Shown piece after piece: positions 1-6,679 of a DNA stretch of 9,087 bases. A program made the position numbers and the translations under genes. Origin of the DNA: CAYJAQ01 sp964368275 (GTDB taxonomy: Bacteria > Bacillota_I > Bacilli_A > ML615J-28 > CAG-313); the NCBI GenBank assembly GCA_964368275.1, contig CAYJAQ010000050.1:1-9087 (forward strand), given 5' to 3'. Each line of letters begins with the position of its first letter. Position 1 is the first letter of the stretch. The notes under the pieces were generated by a model. The model was given only the letters and a program-made list of their open reading frames with translations, searched no databases and was not told the origin of the DNA.

Positions 1-90
1 CTGTTAAAAAAAGCTACTTCAAGTTTAGCACAATGCTTTGCGAATATTTCCTCTTTTATTTTATTTTGTTATTGTTTTATTTCTAATTTC

Positions 91-119
91 TTGCACTAAT
101 CTTTGATTAATTGTATAAT
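91..119 (+). promoter_or_regulatory. Sigma-A type promoter of the radical SAM gene
   Basis: A -35 box TTGCAC (91-96) lies exactly 17 bases before a perfect -10 box TATAAT (114-119). Transcription should begin near base 126. That leaves only about 12 bases of leader, so the ribosome binding site would sit at the very 5' end of the message. The rest of bases 1-90 is T-rich. It shows no recognisable gene: the only open frames through it are short and lack a start, or are cut by the window edge. Confidence 0.75.
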
Positions 120-125
120 CATATT

Positions 126-131
126 GAGGTG
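126..131 (+). promoter_or_regulatory. Ribosome binding site fixing the start of the radical SAM gene
   Basis: GAGGTG lies six bases before the ATG at 138. This favours that ATG over the in-frame TTG at 111, which would fall inside the spacer of the promoter and has no ribosome binding site of its own. Confidence 0.75.
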
Positions 132-137
132 CCTTTT

Positions 138-1775
138 ATGAAAATATTATTAATTGGTATTAATGCTAAGTATATTCACCCTGCTATAGCAATCTATCAG
201 CTAAAAGCTAACACGGCATATAATGTTGTTACGAAAGAGTTTACTATTAAAGATAGTCATAGTCATATCCTTGACATTATGAATAACGAAAAATATGATT
301 TAATTGGTTTTAGCTGCTATATTTGGAACATAACAATGGTCAATGAATTAATAAAATCTTTTCGTATTTCTGATAAGAAGACTAAAATTTTGTTAGGTGG
401 ACCAGAAGTTAGTTATAATCCAGAAGAATATTTAAAAAGTAATCTTGTTGATTATGTCATAAGTGGTGAAGGTGAAGTGGCTTTTGATTACTTACTTTCC
501 TATTTAGATGGTAAGAAGTCTATCTCTGCTGTACCAAATTTAGTTTACAAATCCAACAATAATATTATTTACAATTATAAGGCTTTACCAGATTTACAAA
601 ATATAAAACTAGCTACCCTTGATATTCCTGATTTAGAAAAACGTATTATTTATTTAGAATCGAGTAGGGGTTGCCCATATCATTGTAGTTATTGTGTTGC
701 CTCTATTGATAATAAAGTTCGCTTTTTCCCAATAGATGAAGTATTATATATATTAAAAACATTACTAGATCGAAGAGTGAAAACCGTAAAGTTTTTAGAT
801 CGAACCTTTAATGCCAATAAAACTTATTTAAAAACAATCTTAGACTATGTTGAAATAAATAATATTGATACTATTTTTCAATTTGAAATTGTCGTGGATC
901 AACTTACTCCTGACATGATTGAAATGATATCTAACTATGAGCAAAGTCAATTACGCTTTGAAGTTGGTATTCAAACATTAAATGAAACCGTCAATAAAGC
1001 AGTACGCCGAAATCAAAATAACCAATTATTGAAAGAAAACATTAAATTACTCAATACTTTAGAACATATTGATTTGCACGTTGATTTGATTGCTGGTTTG
1101 CCTAAAGAAACATTGCCTATGTTTATTAATTCTTTTAATGAAACCTTTCTTCTTAAACCAAAAGAATTACAGCTAGGATTCTTAAAGTTTCTAAAAGGGA
1201 CCCACATGATGGAATTAGCAGAGCAATATGGCTATATTTATGATAAACTACCTCCTTATGAAATAATTGAAAATATGTATATGACAAGTAGTGATCTTGC
1301 TCAAATCCATCAGGTAGAAGCTACCCTTGAGAAATTCTACAATAGCGGTCGCTTTAAGAAAACTTGGGCCACTATTTTTGAGAAGGGCTATGTTACTGAC
1401 TTTTATCATTTTTTTAATAGTTTATATGAGTTCTCCCGTAATAGATATTTTAATTTCGTCGGTTACCAATTAGCAGACCTATATATTCTACTAGATGACT
1501 ATTGGCAAGAGTACCTACCAAATGATTATAACTTTTTACACTTTATCCTTATTCAAGATTACTTAGAAAACACTAAGGTTAAGCCAAAAATTTGGTGGAA
1601 GAACACAATTGATAAAAAAATGCGTCATGATTTATACGATATTATTGTTCAAAAAATACCCAGCATTGATATTAATGATTTGTTTAAATCATCAGTTGTT
1701 GTTGCCTATGAAAAAAATATATACATATGCTTGTATAAAAATTATAAAATGGAAAATTATTTAATTAGCGAATAA
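138..1775 (+). CDS. B12-binding-domain radical SAM protein, DUF4080 type
   Basis: This encodes 545 residues, probably a cytoplasmic iron-sulfur enzyme. The N-terminal third looks like a cobalamin-binding Rossmann domain: it opens MKILLIGINAKYIHPA and carries GGPEV near residues 87-91 and SGEGE near 109-113. I see no DxHxxG motif, so any cobalamin would be bound without that histidine. The radical SAM core has the CxxxCxxC cluster motif at Cys179, Cys183 and Cys186 in the context SRGCPYHCSYC, and the typical DLIAGLPKET stretch encoded near 1084-1113. The remaining C-terminal part, about 200 residues with a SRNRYF stretch, matches what I recall of DUF4080 proteins. The reaction and substrate of this family are not established to my knowledge. 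ATG 138 is chosen for its ribosome binding site and because the protein starts directly with the first beta strand. The gene is apparently monocistronic, between its own promoter and a terminator hairpin. The family call is confident; the function is unknown. Confidence 0.9.
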   Translation: MKILLIGINAKYIHPAIAIYQLKANTAYNVVTKEFTIKDSHSHILDIMNNEKYDLIGFSCYIWNITMVNELIKSFRISDKKTKILLGGPEVSYNPEEYLKSNLVDYVISGEGEVAFDYLLSYLDGKKSISAVPNLVYKSNNNIIYNYKALPDLQNIKLATLDIPDLEKRIIYLESSRGCPYHCSYCVASIDNKVRFFPIDEVLYILKTLLDRRVKTVKFLDRTFNANKTYLKTILDYVEINNIDTIFQFEIVVDQLTPDMIEMISNYEQSQLRFEVGIQTLNETVNKAVRRNQNNQLLKENIKLLNTLEHIDLHVDLIAGLPKETLPMFINSFNETFLLKPKELQLGFLKFLKGTHMMELAEQYGYIYDKLPPYEIIENMYMTSSDLAQIHQVEATLEKFYNSGRFKKTWATIFEKGYVTDFYHFFNSLYEFSRNRYFNFVGYQLADLYILLDDYWQEYLPNDYNFLHFILIQDYLENTKVKPKIWWKNTIDKKMRHDLYDIIVQKIPSIDINDLFKSSVVVAYEKNIYICLYKNYKMENYLISE

Positions 1776-1780
1776 TAACT

Positions 1781-1814
1781 AAAAAGCACCATATAATAAA
1801 TGTGGTGTTTTTTT
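1781..1814 (+). terminator. Intrinsic terminator after the radical SAM gene, running into the murE start
   Basis: Bases 1781-1793 pair with 1801-1813. The 13-bp stem has two G-U wobbles, a core CACC/GGTG and a 7-base loop, preceded by an A-run and followed by seven T residues (1808-1814). It begins five bases after the TAA of the radical SAM gene. The T-run ends directly at the murE ATG (1815), and the 3' arm contains the murE ribosome binding site GTGGTG (1802-1807). Besides terminating, the hairpin would mask that site in any read-through transcript. Confidence 0.7.
1792..1797 (+). promoter_or_regulatory. Possible -10 box of murE inside the terminator loop
   Basis: A perfect TATAAT straddles the loop of the terminator hairpin, 17 bases before the murE ATG. 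In the preceding gene the same box lies 18 bases before its ATG. Transcription would begin around base 1804, giving a leader of about 11 bases that lacks the left arm of the hairpin. No good -35 hexamer is visible at the expected place (about 1769-1774), so this is a tentative call. Confidence 0.4.
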
Positions 1815-3230
1815 ATGCGTCTTAGTGATTTATTTGCAATTAACAATCATCAAACTATTAAAGGTATTTCAACAGATACTCGTTTTTTAAAACGTGGATA
1901 TATCTTTATTCCTTTTTCAGGCAATAGATATAGTGAAGAAAGTTTTATTAATGAAGCTATTGACAAAGGTGTTATTGCAATTGTAAGTGCAACTAAATTA
2001 ACTGATAAAGTAGTTAATATTATTGTTAATAATGTCTTTGATGAATTATTACGTGTGCTTACTCTTTTTTATTCTGACTTTAATAAAAATACATTAATCG
2101 GTATCACTGGCACTGATGGAAAAACTACAACCTCCACATATATTCATTATCTATTATCGCATCTTAACAAAACTGCTCTAATTGGGACGAATGGCATAAT
2201 TATGGGCAACAGATACTTTGATAACTACTTTACTACCCCAATTCTATCTTCTAACTATGAATTGCTTAATTATGCACATAAACATCATATTAAATATGTT
2301 GTTGAAGAAATATCTTCCCAGGGTATTGCTAACAAAAGAATCGAAGGTATTAGTTTTGATTACGCGATATATACTAATCTTTCTCACGAACACCTAGATA
2401 CTCATAATACGATGTATGAATATTTAAAAACTAAGAAACAATTATTTAGTCAATTAAAGAGTAATGGAATTAATATTATTAATATTGATGATGATTATGC
2501 ACCTTATATTTGTAGTAATCAAAATTGTACTACTTATGGCATTGACAATAATGCTGATTATCAAGCCATTAATGTTTCTTATAATCATGATTGTATTCTT
2601 TTTGATTTAAAGACACCATTTTATGTTTATCATAACTTATATATAAATAAAGCTGAAAAATATAATCTATATAATGTTTTGCCAGCAATTATTATTGCAA
2701 TAAATGAAGGCATTAGTATGGATAAGATATCTCGTTTAATTACAAATTTACCAGTTGTTAAGGGAAGATTAGAAAAAATAGCATCTTTCAACGAAGCTAA
2801 TATATATATAGATTTTGCCCATACGCCTAATGCATTAGCTAATGTGCTAGCAGAATTAAAATACAAAACCGCTAATAACTTAATCGTTGTATGTGGGGCA
2901 GCCGGTGAAAAAGATCGAACTAAACGCCCACTTATGGGTGAAGTTGCAACTAATATAGCAGATTATGTTGTTTTTACGTCAGAAGACCCACGCTGCGAAG
3001 ATCCTCAAAATATCATTAACGATTTGACATCAAACGTTCATACTAATAATTACATTGACATTCTCGATCGTAAGGAGGCAATCGAGTGGGCGCTTCAAAA
3101 TGCCCACAGTGGTGATACTATTGTGGTGACTGGGAAAGGTCGCGAGGATACATATATTGTAAACAATCATGCATATAACTATTCCGATGTTGATGTTATT
3201 ATGAAGTACATAATAAAAGAAGTGTTTTAG
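1815..3230 (+). CDS. murE: Mur ligase of MurE type (UDP-MurNAc-tripeptide synthetase)
   Basis: This encodes 471 residues, near the usual MurE length. MurE ligases are cytoplasmic and add the third stem-peptide residue (meso-diaminopimelate or L-lysine) to UDP-MurNAc-L-Ala-D-Glu using ATP. The three Mur ligase domains are visible. The N-terminal substrate domain has the DTR motif near residues 21-23. The ATPase domain has the P-loop GITGTDGKTTT (96-106), TTP (140-142), EISSQ and a probable carbamylated Lys207 in YLKTKKQLF. The C-terminal domain has GRLEKI, DFAHTPNAL, GEKDRTKRP and EDPR (391-394). EDPR stands where meso-DAP enzymes usually have DNPR. SSQ and HEHLD also differ from the usual SSH and RDHLD, so this may be a MurE-like paralogue rather than the canonical enzyme. 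The added amino acid cannot be read with certainty, although the retained Pro-Arg leans towards diaminopimelate. Start ATG 1815 is preferred over ATG 1800, which has no ribosome binding site. Confidence 0.82.
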   Translation: MRLSDLFAINNHQTIKGISTDTRFLKRGYIFIPFSGNRYSEESFINEAIDKGVIAIVSATKLTDKVVNIIVNNVFDELLRVLTLFYSDFNKNTLIGITGTDGKTTTSTYIHYLLSHLNKTALIGTNGIIMGNRYFDNYFTTPILSSNYELLNYAHKHHIKYVVEEISSQGIANKRIEGISFDYAIYTNLSHEHLDTHNTMYEYLKTKKQLFSQLKSNGINIINIDDDYAPYICSNQNCTTYGIDNNADYQAINVSYNHDCILFDLKTPFYVYHNLYINKAEKYNLYNVLPAIIIAINEGISMDKISRLITNLPVVKGRLEKIASFNEANIYIDFAHTPNALANVLAELKYKTANNLIVVCGAAGEKDRTKRPLMGEVATNIADYVVFTSEDPRCEDPQNIINDLTSNVHTNNYIDILDRKEAIEWALQNAHSGDTIVVTGKGREDTYIVNNHAYNYSDVDVIMKYIIKEVF

Positions 3231-3262
3231 TACAACTGTACCAAGACACTTCTTATTTTTTA
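3213..3262. terminator. Bidirectional terminator between convergent murE and rsmI
   Basis: AAGAAGTGT (3217-3225) pairs perfectly with ACACTTCTT (3246-3254). The stem continues inwards through a wobble, two A-T pairs and one mismatch to GTAC/GTAC (3230-3233 with 3238-3241) around the loop AACT. A T-rich tail follows on the plus strand (3256-3261), and the minus-strand tail reads TTTTATTA. One hairpin can therefore stop transcription from both sides. It covers the last codons and stop of murE and two bases of the rsmI stop codon. Confidence 0.8.
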
Positions 3263-4101
3263 AATAGAACATTATATATATCTTTTTTTGATACATTTCT
3301 ATCTACTGAAACTTGCTTTAAAGCATCTTTAGGGGCCATTAGTTTCAAGTAATAGTTGTAATGCTCTTCAACAGAAAGAGCAACTAAGTCTAAATTGTCA
3401 TTAGCTTTTTCACATCCAGATATGATTATTACCATTTCCCCTTTAATAGTATCTACTACCTCTAATAATTCCTTCGCAGTACCCCGCAGATACTCCTCAT
3501 ATTTTTTTGTCAGTTCACGCGCTAAGACAATTGGTCGTTCTTGATATATATCATCAATAATTCGCAATGTTTCTTCAATGCGATGAGGTGATTCATACAT
3601 TACAATAGTTTCTTCACATTTAGCAAGTTTTTCTAATTCTACTCTTCTTTTGGATTTTTTACTGTTTAAAAAACCAACAAAAGTATAACGATAAGCATTT
3701 AAACCAGAACCTACAAGTGCCATAATCCCAGCACTAACTCCTGGTATAACAACCACTTCTATATCGTTATTAATTGCATCGCTTACAGCAACCCAACCAG
3801 GATCACTAATAACTGGCATTCCCGCATCACTAATGATAGCAACATTTTTGCCTTCTTGTATATTACTAATAATCTTATTGCTTATTTCATTTTCATTAAA
3901 AAGGTGATAACTGTGTAAGGGAACTTTTATTTCAAAATGGTTTAGCAACTTTAAGGAGTTACGCGTATCCTCACAATATACTATATCAACCATTTTTAAA
4001 GTATTAATTGCTCGCAATGTTATATCCTCTAGATTACCAATAGGTGTAGCAACTAAATATAATTTTGCATTGGAATTTTCAAATGATTTTTGGCGTTTCA
4101 T
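3253..4101 (-). CDS. rsmI: 16S rRNA (cytidine1402-2'-O)-methyltransferase RsmI
   Basis: This encodes 282 residues, the normal length for the family (YraL/YabC, tetrapyrrole methylase fold). RsmI methylates the 2'-O of C1402 in the ribosomal decoding centre using S-adenosylmethionine. The signatures are clear and in order: VATPIGNL (17-24), CEDTR (43-47), SDAGMPVISDPG (91-102), PGVSA (120-124) and YESPHRI (169-175), with a short basic helical tail to Lys282. It is the last gene of the tmk operon and starts 12 bases after trmN6. The GGGG just upstream of its ATG is a close-spaced Shine-Dalgarno, only four bases away, which suggests translation partly coupled to the gene before it. Its TAA lies in the bidirectional terminator. 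Confidence 0.96.
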   Translation of the reverse strand: MKRQKSFENSNAKLYLVATPIGNLEDITLRAINTLKMVDIVYCEDTRNSLKLLNHFEIKVPLHSYHLFNENEISNKIISNIQEGKNVAIISDAGMPVISDPGWVAVSDAINNDIEVVVIPGVSAGIMALVGSGLNAYRYTFVGFLNSKKSKRRVELEKLAKCEETIVMYESPHRIEETLRIIDDIYQERPIVLARELTKKYEEYLRGTAKELLEVVDTIKGEMVIIISGCEKANDNLDLVALSVEEHYNYYLKLMAPKDALKQVSVDRNVSKKDIYNVLFKK

Positions 4102-4108
4102 AATACCC

Positions 4109-4128
4109 CGTTTCTACTTTTCGAAACG
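4109..4128 (-). promoter_or_regulatory. Small hairpin at the trmN6 stop and rsmI ribosome binding site
   Basis: CGTTTC (4109-4114) and GAAACG (4123-4128) are exact complements separated by eight bases. In the message this six-pair hairpin contains the trmN6 TAG and abuts the GGGG ribosome binding site of rsmI. A ribosome finishing trmN6 would open it, so weak translational coupling is possible. There is no T-run, so it is not a terminator. Confidence 0.3.
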
Positions 4129-4869
4129 TTCTTCCTTGTATCGAAAAATACTTAATATTTCTTTTGTATAATCACCTTTTAAATTATGTACATATAAGGG
4201 TTTTAAGACTTTGAGGTTGCCTCGTTTTAAGCTCTTCTTACCTTCAAGTAGAACAAGTAAAGCATCATTGCTATTTTTCTTCGGGTAAACAAAACGCATT
4301 CTTTTTGGCTCAATGCCATTTTGTCGAAATGATTCTACAACATCTAAAAAACGATCAGCTTTGTGTACCATTGCAAATGTGCCACCATCTTTAAGAAGAC
4401 GCTTTGCTTCTATGATTACATCATTCAATGTTACTAAAACCTCATGGCGTGCTATTGTTAAATAATCATTCTTATTAACTCTACTATCTTCTTTATATGG
4501 AAAATATGGTGGATTACATGTTACTACATCAAATTGCGAAACGCCAAGAACATTGTGCATGTTTTTGATGTCATCATTTAATATGGTAATTTGATGATCC
4601 AAATTATTAATTTTAACGCTTCTAACTGCCAAGTCATATATATCTTTTTGAATCTCTACACCATATATTTTAGCATCTGTTTTAAGTGATAGGAATAAAG
4701 GAATAGGACCATTACCTGATCCTAAGTCAATTATTTGTTTAACGCTAGAAGTTATACTAACAAAATCAGCCAAGAGCGTTGAATCGAGTGAAAAATGAAA
4801 TGCATCAGGACATTGGATAATCTTAAGTCCTTCATATCCTAATAAATCATTGATTACTTCATTCTTCAT
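4114..4869 (-). CDS. trmN6: tRNA1(Val) (adenine37-N6)-methyltransferase-like protein (YabB/TrmN6 family)
   Basis: This encodes 251 residues of a class I SAM-dependent methyltransferase. The SAM-binding loop is DLGSGNG (48-54). The catalytic NPPY motif (119-122) is typical of N6-adenine and glutamine methylases. The opening segment with DAFHFSLDS (22-30) fits the YabB/YfiC family, which in Escherichia coli modifies A37 of tRNA1(Val). Position supports the call: in Bacillus yabB lies between ricT/yabA and rsmI, as here. The ATG overlaps the ricT stop by one base (TAATG), and a GAGG (4880-4883) lies ten bases upstream inside ricT, so the two are translationally coupled. The exact tRNA substrate in this lineage is inferred from the family only. 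Confidence 0.9.
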   Translation of the reverse strand: MKNEVINDLLGYEGLKIIQCPDAFHFSLDSTLLADFVSITSSVKQIIDLGSGNGPIPLFLSLKTDAKIYGVEIQKDIYDLAVRSVKINNLDHQITILNDDIKNMHNVLGVSQFDVVTCNPPYFPYKEDSRVNKNDYLTIARHEVLVTLNDVIIEAKRLLKDGGTFAMVHKADRFLDVVESFRQNGIEPKRMRFVYPKKNSNDALLVLLEGKKSLKRGNLKVLKPLYVHNLKGDYTKEILSIFRYKEERFEK

Positions 4870-5687
4870 TAATGTTTGGCCTCATGTAATATTTCTACTT
4901 CTGATACAGGATGAACAACAGGCAGTGAATCTGGGCTTTCTTGTGTTCTAACTGTTCTCTTAATATAATCAACCGATATTACTTTACAACGTGGTGATGT
5001 TGGTGTTTTGACAAATGTGCCTACATTAGGAATTTCTTTTCGTAATTCTTGATATAATTCATTTTCAAAAGCAATACAGCACATTAGTTTTCCACAAATG
5101 CCACTTATCTTAGTTGTATTCAAACTCATCGATTGATCTTTTGCCATTTTCATAGTTACAATATCAAAGTTGCGTAAATGATTTTTACAACAAATTTCTC
5201 GGCCACAACCTCCGATACCACCAATAACTCTTGCTGCTTCACGTGGTCCTATTTGACGTAGTTCAACTCGGGATTTAAATTCAGGAGCAAGCATTTTCAA
5301 AAGTTCTCTAAAATCTACCCTGTCATCCGCAGTATAATAGAATATAACTTTGCTTTTGTCAATGGTATATTCTGCATATAGTGGTTTCATATCTAAATTA
5401 CATTGAATTACGTATTTTTTAAATGTCTCGAAAGCTGCTTGAGCAAGTTCAGTATTTTTATTTTCTTGTTCTACATCTTTTTCGGTACCTTTACGGATAA
5501 CGGGTTTTAATTCAGTTTCAAGTTGACCATCACTTATCTCATGATTACCCAAAACTACTTTCCCTAGTTCTAATCCCCTAACTGTTTCAACAATTGCGTA
5601 ATCGCCCGATTGAAAGTTTATATTTAGTGGGTTAAAATAATATATTCGTCCAACTCCTTTGAATTGAATTCCTATTACATTTGGCAT
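4869..5687 (-). CDS. ricT: PSP1-domain protein RicT (YaaT)
   Basis: This encodes 272 residues, close to the Bacillus protein. It has the PSP1 fold with the characteristic cysteine groups: Cys161, Cys166 and Cys167 in GGCGREICC, and Cys198, Cys203 and Cys204 in GICGKLMCC. In Bacillus subtilis RicT joins RicA and RicF in an iron-sulfur-containing complex that works with RNase Y in mRNA processing. It also affects competence, sporulation and biofilm formation. The conserved cysteines here fit cluster binding. The middle also carries a charged stretch near residues 60-80. The strong ribosome binding site AGGAGG (5692-5697 region) lies four bases before ATG 5687. That site overlaps the TAG that closes the in-frame continuation of holB. 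The RicA and RicF partners are not in the window. Confidence 0.95.
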   Translation of the reverse strand: MPNVIGIQFKGVGRIYYFNPLNINFQSGDYAIVETVRGLELGKVVLGNHEISDGQLETELKPVIRKGTEKDVEQENKNTELAQAAFETFKKYVIQCNLDMKPLYAEYTIDKSKVIFYYTADDRVDFRELLKMLAPEFKSRVELRQIGPREAARVIGGIGGCGREICCKNHLRNFDIVTMKMAKDQSMSLNTTKISGICGKLMCCIAFENELYQELRKEIPNVGTFVKTPTSPRCKVISVDYIKRTVRTQESPDSLPVVHPVSEVEILHEAKH

Positions 5688-5695
5688 GTTTCCTC

Positions 5696-5779
5696 CTATA
5701 GTTCAATAAACAAACTAGCATATAGCAATTCCATGTTCACATAATAACTCATGCGTTCTTCATATTTGCTAATTATATC
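5696..5779 (-). other. In-frame continuation of holB beyond its TGA
   Basis: After the holB TGA (5780-5782) the same frame stays open for 27 sense codons and ends at TAG (5696-5698). The peptide ends YVNMELLYASLFIEL and contains a preceding KYEERM helix. The pattern R-x-x-x-x-VN-x-x-x-L-x-x-x-L-x-x-x-L is what I recall from the end of Bacillus delta prime (a KRL...NVN segment), and it lines up without a gap. With the TGA read as one residue, holB would be 324 residues, close to the family length. The stretch would otherwise be the only sizeable gap in the operon. See the finding on TGA. Confidence 0.7.
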
Positions 5780-6670
5780 TCAATCATTTATTAACTTGCT
5801 TATATTTTCTTTTTCAAAATTAGTGTTTTTTATTATATCGTTAAAATGAGTGTCTCTTGATTTGAGTTCATAATAACAAATTTTTTCTTGAATAAATAAC
5901 ATTAACACTTTCATAAATAAATAATGAATGTCTTTATTCTCACTTTGATATAAAAACTTATTATTTAGTAAGAATGCTATATATGGGTCTTTTCCCTCAT
6001 TAATGCTAATATTTATTTGTTTAACAAGTTCGCAAATATTAGTTATATCCCCACTATTAACAAGTTCTAACGCAGCAGAGATATTGGAAGTCAGATTTGA
6101 TAATATATATGCAACATCACCATCAACACCTTTTTCAATTAATTCTTTTTCCAAAATACCTTTATTAAGCGGCTTTAATCTGAGTAATTGGGAGCGTGAT
6201 ACAATAGTATCTAATAAACGATTAGCATTAGTGGTTAACAGCAATGCGTAGTGATTGGGAAAAGGTTCTTCCAAAAACTTTAAAATAGCATTTGACGCAG
6301 CTCGGTTCATCTTGTCAGCATCTTTTATTATGTAGACACGTGATCCCTCTTCTAGGTTAGTCATTGAGAATTCATGCATTAGATTACCAATTTGATCTTT
6401 TTTAATTGTGTTACTAATTGCATCTGGTTCAATAACAATAACATTAGTATGAGTGCTATTTATTATTCTTTGACAATTAGAACATTTGCCACAAGGTTTA
6501 TCATAACTAGTACAAAGCAATTTAGTAGCAAAATAGGTAGCAGCGTCAAACTTACCGCTGCCAGGTTCTCCTTCTAATATATATGCATGGACAAGTTTAT
6601 TCTTATTGTAGCTATTATCAATCATTTTTATAACTTCTGATTGATTTATTTTTAATGTTTCAATTGACAT
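5780..6670 (-). CDS. holB: DNA polymerase III subunit delta prime (clamp loader), stopped early by TGA
   Basis: This encodes 296 residues up to TGA. Delta prime is the stator subunit of the clamp loader that places the beta clamp on DNA during replication. The AAA+ domain shows Walker A GEPGSGK (34-40), a four-cysteine zinc module (Cys53, Cys60, Cys63, Cys66) and ILKFLEEP (129-136). SRS (158-160) stands where the family usually has the SRC arginine-finger motif. The helical C-terminal collar domain follows. The protein ends at KLIND, about 28 residues short of the normal end, and the missing part is encoded in the same frame after the TGA (5696-5779). If the stop is real, the collar domain is clipped; if TGA is sense, the gene spans 5696-6670. 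It starts nine bases after tmk, with a modest ribosome binding site (GTAGGT) overlapping the tmk stop. The tmk-holB order is conserved in Bacilli. Confidence 0.93.
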   Translation of the reverse strand: MSIETLKINQSEVIKMIDNSYNKNKLVHAYILEGEPGSGKFDAATYFATKLLCTSYDKPCGKCSNCQRIINSTHTNVIVIEPDAISNTIKKDQIGNLMHEFSMTNLEEGSRVYIIKDADKMNRAASNAILKFLEEPFPNHYALLLTTNANRLLDTIVSRSQLLRLKPLNKGILEKELIEKGVDGDVAYILSNLTSNISAALELVNSGDITNICELVKQINISINEGKDPYIAFLLNNKFLYQSENKDIHYLFMKVLMLFIQEKICYYELKSRDTHFNDIIKNTNFEKENISKLIND

Positions 6671-6679
6671 ATCATATAC

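Noticed and set aside
9..39. Weak pairing AAAGC/GCTTT and GCTA/TAGC as a terminator of an upstream gene
   Set aside because: Stems are only four to five pairs with long loops and no T-run directly after.
1..90. Short open stretches on both strands at the left edge, including one rich in Leu and Phe
   Set aside because: No start codon with a ribosome binding site on the minus strand, and the plus-strand frames are cut by the edge and look like translated T-rich spacer. Not enough to call a gene.
111..137. Upstream TTG start (111) for the radical SAM protein
   Set aside because: It lies inside the promoter spacer, has no ribosome binding site, and adds nine residues before the first beta strand. 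ATG 138 has GAGGTG in place.
666..668. Possible reassignment of AGG, reported in some uncultured Bacilli
   Set aside because: This AGG encodes the conserved arginine in SRGCPY just before the radical SAM cysteines, so here AGG means arginine as usual.
1800..1814. ATG 1800 as the murE start
   Set aside because: No ribosome binding site precedes it, and the extra residues (MWCFF) come from the terminator T-run. ATG 1815 fits the family N-terminus.
5696..5782. Annotating the whole window with genetic code 4 (TGA = Trp) because of the holB TGA
   Set aside because: Fourteen tryptophans in the window, several at conserved sites such as the amidase SWHF and CWHA, all use TGG. An AT-rich code-4 genome would be expected to use mostly TGA. 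One TGA is not enough to change the code.
6003..6577. Plus-strand open frames of 60-80 codons opposite holB, and similar ones opposite tmk, murE and the amidase
   Set aside because: They lie wholly antisense to well-identified genes, lack ribosome binding sites and show no recognisable protein character.
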